Part shown: in pieces, positions 11,656 through 23,065 of the stretch | Numbering within the stretch: position 1 is the first letter of the stretch | Layout of the letters: every line of letters begins with the position of its first letter | Assembly (NCBI RefSeq): GCF_032062135.1 | Contig: NC_092861.1 | Location: forward strand, 141,099,657-141,163,656 | DNA: 64,000 nucleotides | Origin: Pyxicephalus adspersus | Lineage: Eukaryota > Chordata > Amphibia > Anura > Pyxicephalidae | Reading direction: 5' to 3' | Position numbers and translations under genes: made by a program | Notes under the pieces: generated by a model | Seen by the model: only the letters and a program-made list of their open reading frames with translations | What the model was told of the DNA's origin: nothing | Databases searched by the model: none

Positions 11656-12193
11656 CTGCCTTTTTTAACTTTCTTTACATGGAGAACCATTGAACTAACT
11701 TTCAGGTCCTCAAATAACTCCTTCTACAACTACTTTATCATCAGTTCCCAGTATATTAACATACTGGTCAATGGGAAGAATGGATCCAAAGCTGCATACA
11801 CACATGCAATTATTGACTAGGGACTGCACTGTGCATGAACAAGTGCAGTACATACAGCACCGTTTTGCTCTATGGAGAGGGAAGAGGGAGAACGACGGAG
11901 TAGCATTAGGGTCGTTCATCGTCCATCATCCGTGGATTGGCCAGGATGGTCGTTCAGACGATGAGCGATGGGCGCTGTACACCCACCAGATTCTCGTCCG
12001 ATATTGGCCCTGAGCCGATTATCCGTCGAAAACCATTGGTACATAACTTTACATTGCTGACTTTTGAGATGATGGCATACAGAAAGCCAAAAATATTATA
12101 GGTGTCACATTAACTAACCTGAAAGGTACAAATTTCTCTTTGCTTGAGGAACCCCTAGCAACTTCAGGATGAACCCTAGGTTGAGAAACAGTG
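11656..12193. mobile_element. hAT-type MITE (TTTCTCAACC family), host of a nested insertion
   Basis: Flanked by an exact duplication TGCTAGGG (11648-11655 and 12194-12201). The right end, GGTTGAGAAACAGTG, is the family terminus; the left end is decayed. The internal order matches the intact copy at 30179-30460: AACTTTCAGGTC, GGTCAATGGGAAGAA, then GCTTGAGGAACCCC. The run is broken at about 11788-12046 by a different MITE. Confidence 0.85.
11788..12046. mobile_element. Harbinger/mariner-like MITE, copy 2, nested
   Basis: AAGCTGCATACACACATGCA begins this copy, followed by GTGCAGTACATACAGCACCG, CGTTCATCGTCCATCATCCG and CCTGAGCCGATTATCCG. It interrupts the surrounding hAT MITE between its GGGAAGAA and TTTACATTGCTG segments, so it inserted later. 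Confidence 0.82.
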
Positions 12194-12224
12194 TGCTAGG
12201 GTGTGGAGTAGTGTTCATGTGTGC

Positions 12225-12726
12225 TTAACCTCCTGGCAGTTCATTTCTGTACGGATTTATATGTCTAAAAGCGGTACATTGTATTTCATAAAAATTTAAA
12301 AAAAAAATAAAAATTTTACAGTATAATAGTAAAATAAAGTTTGAAACACAAAATCATGTCAAAATAATAAATTAAATAAATTTAAAAAATATTATACTCA
12401 TACTATGATTTTACACTGTAAAATACATTTTCATGAAAGAAAACGTACTGTTTTTAGACAAAAAATCCACTGTATTGCATTCAATACAGTTATTTGGTAT
12501 TGAATGCAATACAAAAAGATTTGAAATTCCTACCGTGCCCCTAACGCAACGTCCGCACACACCGAACTACCAGTGATCCATCAGATGCAGAGGACGCCAG
12601 CTGGAGGAAGTGAGGAGATGCGGAGGATGGAGGAAGCCGGTGGATCAGGTAAGGATCTATTTACTATTACTTTTCACTGTTTTAGCTACCCTGAGTGTGA
12701 CTCAGGGTTACCGCTCATGGGGTTAA
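12225..12726. mobile_element. piggyBac-like MITE with TTAA ends
   Basis: Left end TTAACCTCCTGGCAGTTC; right end GGTTACCGCTCATGGGGTTAA, which is an inverted match. TTAA (12225-12228, 12723-12726) is the piggyBac target. The interior contains a palindrome around TTGCATTCAATACAG / TATTGAATGCAATAC and a CG-rich patch near 12530-12620. No transposase. Confidence 0.75.
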
Positions 12727-13390
12727 TAAGACTGCAACAGGAAAGTGTATTGTAGTTTCCCCTAAAAAGTGAGACAAAGAAAGTCACATGGGGTAGTCAG
12801 TTTCACCGCCCCTGTTGGAAAGTGAGGCCATCCACAGTAGAATAGCATAAGCATCTCACAACATGACTATGGTCACTAACAGTAAATGCTGAAAGGAAGT
12901 GGAATGTCCCTTTTATCTCATACCCAGAAGTGTGAAGTTGTTCCCACTGCTCCAGAGAAGTATAGGGCCACAGTGGAGTGTGGTAGAGTGCTTGTAGGTA
13001 CACTTTCCCTTACCTAATAAATCCATCTAATATGTACTCCCTGATAAGAAGTGGCCTTGTAGCATTATTGCTTTCTTCTACCACTTTCTTGCACCTGGAA
13101 TATCCAGATATTAACCCTGCAGTTTAAACCCCTAAGGTCCATGTTTGTAGTCACTCGGTAAGTAGTGTGTTGTTGGAGTTTCTCTTGAATGCACTACATA
13201 TATAAAGTTTGGTGGAGGGTTTTTTTGGTTCCTTTTAGACCACCTTACCATAACCTGTTTATTAATTCTTGTTACTATTGCTATAGTTGTGAAAAAGGAG
13301 TAGCAGAGAGATCAATTTCTACACCCTACAGAATGACATATAGGGAAAGCCACACTCTCCTTGACAAATTGATTTTTTTTCTGACTTAGC

Positions 13391-13557
13391 AGGGGGGTGG
13401 GCATAGAAATATGGAAAGTGTGCCACTGCCCATGAGCCCTAGACCCTCCCAAGCCAACAACTGCCCCCTAGAGAGGCTCCAAGTTAGGTCAGTGGGAAGG
13501 TGCCAGGTTAGTTCTGGGCAGGGGCCCACTATTGGCTAATGTCCACCACTGTGAAGT
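13391..13557. repeat. Dispersed repeat fragment (AGGGGGGTGGGCATAG type)
   Basis: C- and G-rich block unlike its AT-rich surroundings, starting AGGGGGGTGGGCATAGAAAT and ending GTCCACCACT. It shares its start pattern with 49449-49560. Family unknown. Confidence 0.35.
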
Positions 13558-13973
13558 AGGTCTCCAAACAGGAAGACAGTTATAGACTTACCTATTAGAA
13601 AACCCAACATACTTTTTTAAAAATGTAGACACATAGTTTTAAGCATCTATTTGTAAATACTTTAAATAAGAAGACCACAAAAAATCTTCAATACATTTGT
13701 GAGCCTAAAATTGACAGATAATCCTTATACTTTCCTTTTCATGTGTTGCAGAGAGATGTTCTAGCCAACACTGAAAGTGAACTTTAAATTGTAAGTCATC
13801 TATTTAGACGGCTGGTGTTCCCAAGTTTAGGCATATTGTGATATCTACTAGGACTGTTCGTTAATCCCAAAAATGGTTCTCTGTGTGCTGCACATAGGGA
13901 ACTCTCAATCCAAATCATTTAGCCCCTGGCCCATCCTCTTTAAAGTGAAGTATTGTCCACTGGGATAATCTGT

Positions 13974-13989
13974 CCCCCCCCCCCCCCCC
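13974..13989. repeat. Poly-C run
   Basis: An uninterrupted C homopolymer of about 16 bases within a short C-rich stretch. The exact length may be unreliable in sequencing. Confidence 0.95.
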
Positions 13990-14730
13990 TCCGAAGTGAA
14001 GTACCATCCCCTGGCAGGTTTTGTCCCTTCCCCTCTTAAATGGAACATCCCCTGTGAGGTTTTATGCAACCTCTTCTGAAGACCCTAAATTTAATTATGC
14101 TTTGATTTTTTTTTTTTAAATTTAAATTTACACAAAGTAAGCTAAGCTGTTGTCTTCAAGTAAACAAGGCACAATCTCTTTACAAAATATGGTAATACAT
14201 CATTACTGCATCAAATAGCATTGCTGTCCAATTATTTTCGGTTTCTAAATATGGGAATGAAAACATGTGAAAGCAAATATCACTGTGGTTTTTGTGGTGG
14301 AAATGAAAAATTAATGTAAATTGTGAACTGCATGCTTTCATAATATCATCTGTATAATTGAATTTTTGCCTATATAAGCCTCACATTGTGCCCACTTCCC
14401 AGCATGAATCCAGACTCATTGATAAGAAAACATAACTGTTCTGCCAATATTTTCATCCTCTACCTGGGGGCGATATTTCACTTTTTTCTTTAGATTCACC
14501 TAAATCACAACCATGCTTGATTAAGAAGGTAAATAATTTGTTTCTCTATTCATTAGAAAACAATAAGTTCATAATTTTCAAATTCAAGCAGTATAAGTAC
14601 CTTGATAGTACTCAGTATCTTTCAGGTACAGCATAGCTTAGGTTGTGGAAGGAAGCGAAAGAGCAGCACACGGAGCCAGTCAGTTGTTTTTCAGTGCTCA
14701 TGTGCTAACAAAGTGTATGCTGATAGACTA

Positions 14731-14950
14731 GGCCTGATTTAATAAAGCTCTTCAAAGCTGGAGAGGATACACTTTCATTAGTGAAACTCGGTGATCCAGC
14801 AATCCTGGAATGGATCTTGTCCAGGTTTGAAAACGTTTGCTAAAAAATAGCAAATACTTTTAGGAAATCTATTCCAGGTTTGCTGGGTCACCCAGCTTTA
14901 CTGATGAAAGTGTATCCTCTCCAGCCTTGAAGAGCTTTAATAAATCAGGA
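14731..14950. mobile_element. Fold-back MITE, copy 3
   Basis: Begins GGCCTGATTTAATAAAGCTC and ends GAGCTTTAATAAATCAGG. Complete, with both halves complementary and an AT-rich centre. Confidence 0.9.
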
Positions 14951-15219
14951 CAAATGAGAGAGTACATTAAGAGATAACTGCTACTTTTTTCACTGCTCTG
15001 TCACAAGCCTTGGGGTGGTGGTGTGAGTAATGGGATTACCAAAGACCTGTAAGTGTTCCTTGAATGTATCATAGGAATTTAAGTCTGACCTGCCAGACAG
15101 GGTTGTGGAACTAAACCTAGTTTCAAAAGCAGGCAGGCAGCTCTTTATTGCATAAAGGGACATGCTGTGTCTCTTCTGAAATAAAACAAACTTACCTACC
15201 TGTTTGCAGTTTATTAAAA

Positions 15220-15259
15220 ATTGTACACTGAGCTGTGCATGTGCAGCTCAGTGTACAAT
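15220..15259. repeat. Perfect 16-bp inverted repeat with 8-base loop
   Basis: ATTGTACACTGAGCTG, then TGCATGTG, then CAGCTCAGTGTACAAT: perfect arms. The inner GAGCTGTGCATGTGCAGCTC also occurs near 58076-58095, so it is part of a dispersed repeat rather than a single-locus hairpin gene. Confidence 0.9.
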
Positions 15260-15433
15260 CCTGGCATAGCTTTCTGCAAGTGAAGTCCCGTGCATATGTA
15301 TATGACTGTATATGTATACACTTTGACACTTTGTTACAATATGCAAATCTTTGATTACATTCTGGATTGAAAACAATCTTGGTAAAATTAGCATATATGT
15401 TCTTTCTCTGCAGTGGAATTATATATTTTAAAT

Positions 15434-15790
15434 AATTTGCCAATCCTTTTAAATCTCCTGCCAACCTCAAATCATAAACCCCCATTCCTAGGGCCTTAAA
15501 GAGCTCTTTTGATCTTAGCATAATGATACCACACATGTCAGTGTTCAAAAAAACCTTGGATATCAGAGGTTAAAATACTCTCTAAGGCTCCATAAAGATC
15601 TAATGTTTGCCTGTTGAAAAAATCAACAATTCCTCTGAAGTGTACTTACTTCTTCACTTGACTGTATGAGTGGGAAGCGCAAGCAACGCAGTTTATTCCT
15701 TGTCGTCCTTCTAAACAAATTATATACAGATAAATCACTTTCATTGTACAGATCTTGATGTTTTTCAAGACTAAAAAAGGACCAAATTGG
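15434..15790. repeat. Local duplication, unit Y, copy 1
   Basis: AATTTGCCAATCCTTTTAAA onward matches 18781-18833 plus 19147-19490 (shared: TCTTAGCATAATGA, CCTTGGATATCAGAGGTTAA, GTGTACTTACTT, TTGTACAGATC). This copy lacks the Harbinger-like MITE found in copy 2 and so shows the empty site. Confidence 0.88.
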
Positions 15791-16436
15791 TCCCTGATGC
15801 ATAATTTGTCATGAAGCCACTTACAGCTTTGATTAATAACTTACACTGGCTGTTAAAGCAGAACTTTTAGTAAAAGAAGAAAAAATGATTCATTTATAGG
15901 TGGAAATCTATTGACACTTCTTCCTAGTCTACTTGGTCCCACGCTGTCCCGTCTTCTTTCTTCTTCCTGGTGGTGACTGGACACCGGGTACCGCCATCTG
16001 CTTTTATCCTCTTCCATTTGCTTCTTCTTACGGCACCCATTTTCACACTGGGCAGCTATGAGATCTGTTGCTGTTCCTTCAAGCAAATGCAAAAAAATAT
16101 TTGTCTCACTGTGCATGTGTGAGGTTGGCAATTTTTTACATTTTAGGAAAGCCACTTCTGTGCATGCCCAAGATCGGACATGAGCAGCAGCTTGCAGCTG
16201 GCTAAGGGTTTCCCCTTTAGTAAAGAAGGCAGTAAAGACAGAAGTGGAAGGGACCTCCCCTTTAATTTAGGAAAAAAAACATACTTTTTTTTTTAATATA
16301 GAAAAGGGATAGCCAATATTTTATATGATTTAAAACATTTAATGATAAGTCCACGTTAAAGCTGAACTAAGCCTGTGATACCTGTCTCCGTTCCCTTACA
16401 TGGCTCCTTATCTTTTTCTTCCTTTTTTTCCTAAAG

Positions 16437-16990
16437 ATGAAATCCAGCGATCTCATATTTCTGAAATTGCCATAAAATGACACAAAGAGCCAGAATATCT
16501 CTATGGAATATTTCTATGGCTATATCTATCTAGAACAGCGGTCCCCAACCAGTTGTCTGCGAGGAAATCTTGGTGGACCACGGCTCTGGCCCGTGCGTTT
16601 CTCCAGTGGAGTCAGAGGAAGGACCCCGCTGGGCGGGAGTGCTCACCAGCCAGAGCCTCAGGCCATGTCTCCTGTACGGAATGTAGGCTCAGGGCAGTAG
16701 GTGGGTTGTGTTTCTAGAGTTGTCGGGTTCTGGCATCATGATGTCACTCTGGGGGAAGTTTCTTCTCCTTTAGGTGACACACGGCTCCCCGCACATGTGC
16801 GGTACAGAGTTTGTGCATTTAGTGGTCCGTCGGTCCGAAAATGTTGGCGACCACTGATCTAGAAAACCTACACTGTGATTTTCTCTGAAACAAAGCCAGA
16901 TGTAGAAATACTTTTATCATTGTGAATGACAAAAGTATAGTGTGATTTGGGATCCCAGAAGAGCCGCATTAAAACTGATTAAGATGATCT
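16437..16990. repeat. Local duplication, unit Z, copy 1 (split by a hAT element)
   Basis: Flanks of the hAT element match 20680-20850: GCCATAAAATGACACA, AGAGCCAGAAT, TCTCTGAAACAAAGCC, GACAAAAGTATAGTGTGATT. The partner keeps the uninterrupted site. Confidence 0.87.
16536..16856. mobile_element. Non-autonomous hAT element with perfect 8-bp duplication
   Basis: TIRs CAGCGGTCCCCAACC and GTTGGCGACCACTG are flanked by ATCTAGAA on both sides (16528-16535, 16857-16864). Length 321 bp. The empty site survives in the duplicate near 20730 (CTATCTAGACATG). Related to 4432-4732 in opposite orientation. Confidence 0.93.
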
Positions 16991-17977
16991 TCAGCCCTCT
17001 TGATTTGTCGGCCCGAGATGACAAAACCCACATACAGGCACACAGGAGTTGACCTGCTTGATCATGGATTCTTAAAAGTGGAATTTTAGTTCCGCTTAAT
17101 AGCAATAAAAAAAATTTCTTCCCTAAAAATCACATGTAGTTGGGCCATTTTTTTGGCCTAATGCCCCAAACTATAACTTTTATGTTATATGTCAAAATAG
17201 ACCTTGATTTAATATGAACCTGTGCGTTGTCTATGTAGGGTCCTTGATCAGTCAGCCACCAAGGACTTGGTATCAGGGCATGTTATAGGTATGACTAATA
17301 TATAGTGTGAGTGTTTTTAGAGACGAAAATACTTTTGTGTTACTGTATCCAGTAACATAATAGAAACCAGGAGTAGATATTCCCCATGATCCTAAAGCAT
17401 ATTGCTTCAATTTTATTATTGTTACAAATATATTTTTGGAGGTGTTTTTGCTGCTAATAGCTATACTTTTTTTAAATAATTATTTCCCGATTTATGAATA
17501 ATTTAGCTGAATGGTTTGGTTAATTTCTTTAGAGACAAGTCAGTCCCAGCAGAAATGATAATCAAAATGAAATTTCTATCTTTAAACTTGTATAGGGTAT
17601 TTATGATGAACGTGAGATTTATTAAATAGGTATCTAGAAACGTTTGATGTGATTTCTTTGGGCTTCTGTGTGTTACTTTGGGACTTTCCAAGTACATTAA
17701 TTAGTGAATCCTATTAGAAATAATTATTCATGTGTGTGTATGCATTTTGTAAGCAATACACCTACATTTACTAGGGTACATAGAAAACCGGTTTGTTTAT
17801 TGGAACAATGAAGAAGGTTCTTACCTTCTATATGGGCAAAAGATAAAATATCTTTTCCTTTATCTAGCACTAATTTCTCAGCACATTAAAAAGTACTAAT
17901 TACATTACTCCATGGGAGCTTACACTCTGATATCCAGGATACAGTTACAGACAACCATGTATTTTAGGTGCTACAAT

Positions 17978-18180
17978 GGACATGATTTATTAAAGTTCTC
18001 CAAGGCTGGAGAGGATACACTTTCATCAGTGAAGCTGGATGATCCTGCAGACCTGGAATGGATCTGGTCCAGGATTCAAAACAGATGCTAGAAATCCTTT
18101 TCAGGTTTGCTGGATCACCCAGCTTTTTTGATGAAAGTGTATCCTCTCTAGCCTTGGAGAGCTTTAATAAATCAGCCCCA
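17978..18180. mobile_element. Fold-back MITE, copy 4
   Basis: GGACATGATTTATTAAAG at the left and GCTTTAATAAATCAGCCCC at the right; full inverse halves with CTTTCATCAGTGAAGCTGG. Confidence 0.88.
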
Positions 18181-18511
18181 ATCTGTCCTATAGACCTTGA
18201 AATAACATGCCCAGTTTGGGATGAAGTTCTTGGCAAACCAGACTTCCAATAAAGTAATTCAAGCACGAGAAGAACAGTCAAGCTCAATGCAGCTGGTTTT
18301 GTTGGTAGAAATCAAACCCTACATTTTAAACAGTGTTACATAAGCAATTAACCCTAAATGATCTATTTATCCCAGTTTAAGTATACAACAATAATATACA
18401 CAATCATTATTCAGCTTTAATTTAGGAACTTCAATCATTTCTGATATTTGATCCATCCTTTTGCTTTTGTCAAGATGACCTGATGTGGTCAGGGAGCCTT
18501 GGCATAGTTGC

Positions 18512-18760
18512 CAACATCATTCTTCCAGTCTGCTCTACATGTATTCTTACCAAAAACATGGCAGTATACTGGCAATCAAACTTTCCGCCCCCTCCTTTGC
18601 TTCTTAAGTTAACTTTCTGCCTAACCAGTCTATTTCAAACTAACTAGAAAGACAATACAAACCACACTAGTCAACCCTTGCACAAATTTTAGCTATGGCC
18701 TTCTTTGGTAATAGACTGTGTTACAGTATTTTTCATCGTTCATAATTCAAAATACATTTG
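18512..18760. repeat. Local duplication, unit X, copy 1
   Basis: Matches 19495-19692 plus 19915-19955: AACATCATTCTTCC, ATGTATTCTTACCAAAAAC, GGCAGTATACTGGCAATCAA, TAGCTATGGCC and CTGTGTTACAGTATTT. No MITE in this copy. Confidence 0.88.
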
Positions 18761-18780
18761 GAATCATATAGTTCAAATAA

Positions 18781-19490
18781 TTTGTCAATCTTTTTAAATA
18801 TCCTGCTAACCTCAAATCAGAAGGCCCCATTCTAAGGCTTTGTACACACGTGTAATTATTGTCGTTGGAAAAGATCTTTCAGGATTCTTACTAACAACTG
18901 CATGATGCAGGAACGAGCATTGTACATACAGCGCCGTTCTGCCCTATGGAGAGGGGAGGGGGAAAACGGCAGACCGGCACCCCACTGCGCGCTCTCCCCC
19001 TTCACTTCTATTAGGATCATTCGTTGTCCATCGCCCGTGGATCCGCCAGGACGGGTAGATGACGAGCTCTGTACACAAGCAAGATTATCAGAGCGGACAC
19101 CTGAGCCGATTACAATTGGACGAGAACAATTGTGTATCTAGCCTTAGGGCCTTAGAGAGCTCTTTTAATCTTAGCATAATGACACCACACATGTCAACAT
19201 AAAAGAAAACCTTGGATATCAGAGGTTAAAATACTCTTTAAGAACAATTTTTGTGTCATTTGTTTAAGTACATATTCTTCACTGTAGGCACTGTTGGATT
19301 CAAGATCTACAAAGATCTAATATTTGCCTGTTAAAAAAAATAACAATTGCTCTAGAGTGTACTTACTTGACTGTATCAGTGGGAAGCCCAAGCAAAGCAG
19401 TTAATTCCTTGTCTTCCTTCTAAACAGATTATTTACAGACAAAACACTTTACATTGTACAGATCCTGATGTTATTCAAGATTTCAAAAAA
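18781..19490. repeat. Local duplication, unit Y, copy 2 (split by a MITE)
   Basis: Second copy of 15434-15790. It is interrupted at 18833-19146 by a Harbinger-like MITE and also carries a short extra segment around 19250-19300. Confidence 0.87.
18833..19146. mobile_element. Harbinger/mariner-like MITE, copy 3
   Basis: TAAGGCTTTGTACACACGTG at the left; GTGTATCTAGCCTTA at the right. Comparison with the empty site at about 15489-15496 (CCATTCCTAGGGCC) shows the insertion duplicated about TA or a three-base TA-containing target, as PIF/Harbinger or Tc1/mariner elements do. Confidence 0.85.
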
Positions 19491-19494
19491 AGGT

Positions 19495-19955
19495 CAAACA
19501 TCATTCTTCCTGTCTGCTCTAGATGTATTCTTACCAAAAACTTGGCAGTATACTGGCAATCAAACTTCCTGCCTTCTTTTAATATATTGTTTTGTCTAAC
19601 CAGCCTATTTCAACCAACTAGAAAGACAATTCAAAACACACCATTCAAACCCTGCACAAATGTTAGCTATGGCCTACTTTGTTCAAAGACTTGGGTCTGA
19701 CTTATTAAAGCACTCCAAGGCTGGAAAGGATACACTTTCCTCAGTGAAGCTGAGGGATCCAGCAAACCTGGAGTGGATCTGGTCTGGTATTCAAAACATT
19801 TGCTAGCAAATAACAAATAACTTTGAAGAAATCCATTCCAGGTTTGCTAGATCACCCAGATTCACTGATGAAAGTGTATCCTCTCCAGCCTTGGAGAGCT
19901 TTCATAAATCAGGTTCTGTGTTACAGTATTTGTCTCCATTCATAGTTCAAATTTA
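19495..19955. repeat. Local duplication, unit X, copy 2 (split by a MITE)
   Basis: Second copy of 18512-18760, broken by the fold-back MITE at 19693-19914. It lies directly after unit Y copy 2. Confidence 0.86.
19693..19914. mobile_element. Fold-back MITE, copy 5, with empty site in duplicate
   Basis: GGGTCTGACTTATTAAAGC to TTTCATAAATCAGG. The duplicate at about 18710-18725 reads AATAGACTGTGTTACAG straight through. The target duplication is not clear, at most two or three bases. Confidence 0.9.
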
Positions 19956-20679
19956 AGAATTATGCCATGAAAAATCATGCCACTACCATGAAAAAGTTTT
20001 TTTTTTTATTATTTCTGTTTTGCTATTCACACAGCGAGAAGTTGCACCATGTTGATTATATGAAGGCAGTTGGTCAATCGCCAGCAGTTGGATGCATTTC
20101 ACATACCGGGCTTAGCATTTCAGTCCATATGGAAAGATTTACTAAAGACTGATACAACATTTTATTGTCATGCAACCTCAGTCTGTAGTAATTTTAGGGG
20201 AACCCCCATCTTTAGAGTTTGAAGGCTGCCATAGCTGACCTCTGCTTTTGAGAATGTTAGGTCCCCATTTTAGGCTAATTCTTCAGCTTCAATGTTTTCT
20301 AAAGGTTTTGACCCATTGCAGCTATATAGATAAAGAATTCTGACACTTTTTCATCACCGGTTTTTAGTTACTGGTTGTGGTTCTTTAAAGTCAGACAAAT
20401 GCCAGATTAATAAGCATTATTGAACAAGGCCACCATTGACAGTCCCTATTTTTTTCACATAAAGTGTATTTTAAGATTTACTTGCTTGATAACAGTAAAA
20501 TGAAAGAGTAAGTCAGAAATTCCAGGATTACAAGAAAATATCGCTTTCCCGGGGTCTGGTAGAAGCATTTAGACATAGCAAGGGTTTATATAAGTTTTAG
20601 GTAAGATTTCTCTTTTATAAGAGATTCTTGTAGATAATACATTTTGAAATCAGAGCAGTTTATTATGCATTTCCAAAAA

Positions 20680-20850
20680 AAAGCCATAAAATTACACAGA
20701 GCCAGAATTTCTTTCTATGTCTATACCTATCTAGACATGACTACAGAATACATACACTATCATCTTCTCTGAAACAAAGCCGGATGCAGAATTAATGACA
20801 AAAGTATAGTGTGATTTGGCAGCCCAGAACAGCAGCAATAAAACTGATAG
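20680..20850. repeat. Local duplication, unit Z, copy 2 (uninterrupted)
   Basis: Second copy of the sequence around the hAT element at 16536. It reads CTATACCTATCTAGACATG where copy 1 has the insertion. Confidence 0.86.
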
Positions 20851-21982
20851 ATCTCTTCTAGAGCTCGTGTCGAGCTTCTAGAGTCGTTATAGCAGCATTT
20901 ATCAACCTTGAGAGCAATTAAAAAGACCATATAAGTCATACAAGCTCCTCTGAAACCCTTGGAGACATTTACGGCTGATTGTGAAAGCCGGAAAGCATTA
21001 GGTGAATTTAGGAAAACAGACCATTTGGAGAACTTGTGTGTTTCCTCAAGAGTGTTTTACCCACAAAATTTGCATAGTGATTAGGTTTACCAGCTAGAAG
21101 AATGGAATATATAAAAAAGAATGAATACATGACAGTTCTTCTGAAAGGTATGAATTGGTCCAGTATATTCCAAACATGTGAATCCTGACCAATCTCTGCC
21201 TAAAGTGTGCATCCATTCTATGCTTTGATTAAACACTGGTGGGTCACCAATAGTGAGATTTCTGCAGTTTAAGACTGAAATAAATTTACACGTTTTACTA
21301 ATTTACGCTATTTACACTAATTTACACTCCTTTAATGAAGTATGACCACAATAATGTTGTTATAGCAGAATACTGTACATGAACAAAAATAGCCAAACCA
21401 ATGTGAATGAAAAACTCAAAAGTCGATTTATTAGCATTTAGATTGGGTTGATGATGTGTTTGCTCCTTTTTTAAAGAACTGAATTTTTTGATGGGCCAAT
21501 TTGAGGAAAATATTGTTAGTAAAAGACAACACCTGATTGAACTTGGGGAAAAAATATTATTTCAAGAGTTGCTGTTGTTATAGCGGAACTAAACCAAAAA
21601 TAAAAAAATCACGCTTACTGTTAATTACGCAGATCTGTCGATTCTGGCCCTCGATCTGGCCCTGCGTTTTTCCGGCATCCCCAATCGGCCCAGCGCGGAG
21701 GAAGTGCTGAGCACCACCATGTTTTTTTGCTCCACTTCTTTCTTCTTCATACAACACCCGATCTTGCACGGCTCAGGCGCGAGATCGGGTGACAAAGATG
21801 GGGAAAGAAAGAGTACCAATTTCCCCACATTAAATAAAATGCTTCTGTGTGACATAGGTATTCTGTCTTGATAGCTGAAGGCATTGCATTAAAAAAAAGA
21901 AGGCAATTTTTACTTTATATATATAAAAGTGGTATCTACTAAAAAATATTTGGTGATTCTTCCATAATTAATGAGCCACTAT

Positions 21983-22205
21983 GGGCCTGATTTATTAAAG
22001 CTCTCCATCGCTAGATAAGACACACTTTCATCAGTGAATCTGAGTGATCCAGCAAACCTGAAATGGATTTCTTAAGTAATTTGCTATTTTTTACCAAATG
22101 TTTTTATTCCTGCACCAGATCGATCCAGGTTTGCTGGATCACCCAGCTTTACTAATGAAAGGGTATCCTTTCCAGCTTTGGAGAGAGCTTTTTAAATCAG
22201 GCCCT
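21983..22205. mobile_element. Fold-back MITE, copy 6
   Basis: GGGCCTGATTTATTAAAGCT to TTTTTAAATCAGGCCC, with TA next to each end (CTA/TGGGCC and GGCCC/TA), hinting at a TA target. Confidence 0.88.
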
Positions 22206-22262
22206 ATCTGTTATAGAGTGATAAATATTTGGTCTAATAAGAAAGTGTTTCTGATTTGTCAA

Positions 22263-22284
22263 TATTAATGTAAAATTTAAAATT

Positions 22285-22315
<31 letters not shown>

Positions 22316-22392
22316 TGCTTAAAAAAAGTATTCATAACATTTTCAATACATTTATAACATATACACCAAGACAAAAATCTGATGTATATATT
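22263..22392 (+). repeat. Left arm of a long inverted repeat
   Basis: Inverse complement of 22952-23065. Shared blocks are TGCTTAAAAAAAGTATTCAT, AACATTTTCAATACATTT and ACACCA. A TA microsatellite sits inside. Between the arms are about 560 bp with a hammerhead-like motif. Confidence 0.85.
22288..22314. repeat. TA microsatellite inside the left arm
   Basis: Pure TA run of about 27 bases. The matching run at 22914-22949 sits in the corresponding place next to the right arm. Confidence 0.93.
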
Positions 22393-22735
22393 TTTATATA
22401 TATTTATAGAGAGAGAGAGAGAGTCACTGGGCCTACTACTAACAAACAAGAGGAATAGCTGGAGGGTTGAGTCCTAGACAAATATCGGTCTTCTGGTAAA
22501 GTACAGATGGGTGTTGAAGGAATTTCCTTGGCTCTTTAGCACATTTTATTCTGCCTGGTACCTCATATTTATCCTGGGGCCACTTGAACAACAAGCTATG
22601 ATAGATATATGCTAGATATAAGAGCAAAGGGAGATCCATAAATTGAAGTTTTGATGTTATGTCCGGCATTCTCATGCATATATAACATTACCATTGTTAT
22701 GACCTCTCCGTTTTTCAATCAGTTGCTAAGTACCT

Positions 22736-22777
22736 TGATCTGATGAAGAAGACTATGTTCTGTGAAGTGTGTCATCA
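22736..22777 (+). ncRNA. Hammerhead-ribozyme-like motif, copy 3 (degenerate)
   Basis: Plus strand: UGAU, the exact core CUGAUGA, an AGAA/UUCU stem II with an internal loop, then GAAGU where GAAAC is expected, GUGUC, and AUCA, which pairs with the opening UGAU. Stem I uses sequence unlike the other copies and still forms four pairs. The GAAA box is damaged, so this copy is probably dead. It lies between the arms of the inverted repeat 22263-23065. Confidence 0.33.
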
Positions 22778-22911
22778 TTAATAGTGGTACTGGTAAATTG
22801 TGTAGCCTTAAAAACTTGAAAGCTAATTACTTGTGGTGATAATGTATAACACTGTAGTTTTCAAAAACCTTTTAATTGTAGATAATTATACTTTTGTTTT
22901 TTGTAATACAA

Positions 22912-22913
<2 letters not shown>

Positions 22914-22949
<36 letters not shown>
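22914..22949. repeat. TA microsatellite beside the right arm
   Basis: Near-pure AT run, partner of 22288-22314 in the inverted structure. Confidence 0.93.
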
Positions 22950-22951
<2 letters not shown>

Positions 22952-22953
<2 letters not shown>

Positions 22954-23065
22954 TATATATAAAGGATTTTTGTTGTGGTGTATATGATGTAAAAAATGTA
23001 TTGAAAATGTTATGAATACTTTTTTAAGCAATATTAATAAATGAAATTCTAAATTTTACATTGAT
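22952..23065 (-). repeat. Right arm of a long inverted repeat
   Basis: Contains ATGTATTGAAAATGTTATGA and TACTTTTTTAAGCAATATTA, matching the inverse of the left arm closely. Together with the hammerhead-like motif between them, the arms may be the ends of a non-autonomous retroelement. Confidence 0.85.

Noticed and set aside
15220..15259. Perfect hairpin considered as a microRNA precursor or terminator
   Set aside because: Arms of only 16 bp and the same core recurs in other repeat copies (58076-58095); too short for a pre-miRNA.
15192..15548. Minus-strand open frame of 118 codons with many cysteines
   Set aside because: It crosses the hairpin repeat at 15220-15259 and the duplicated unit Y; the duplicate at 18.8 kb does not preserve it.
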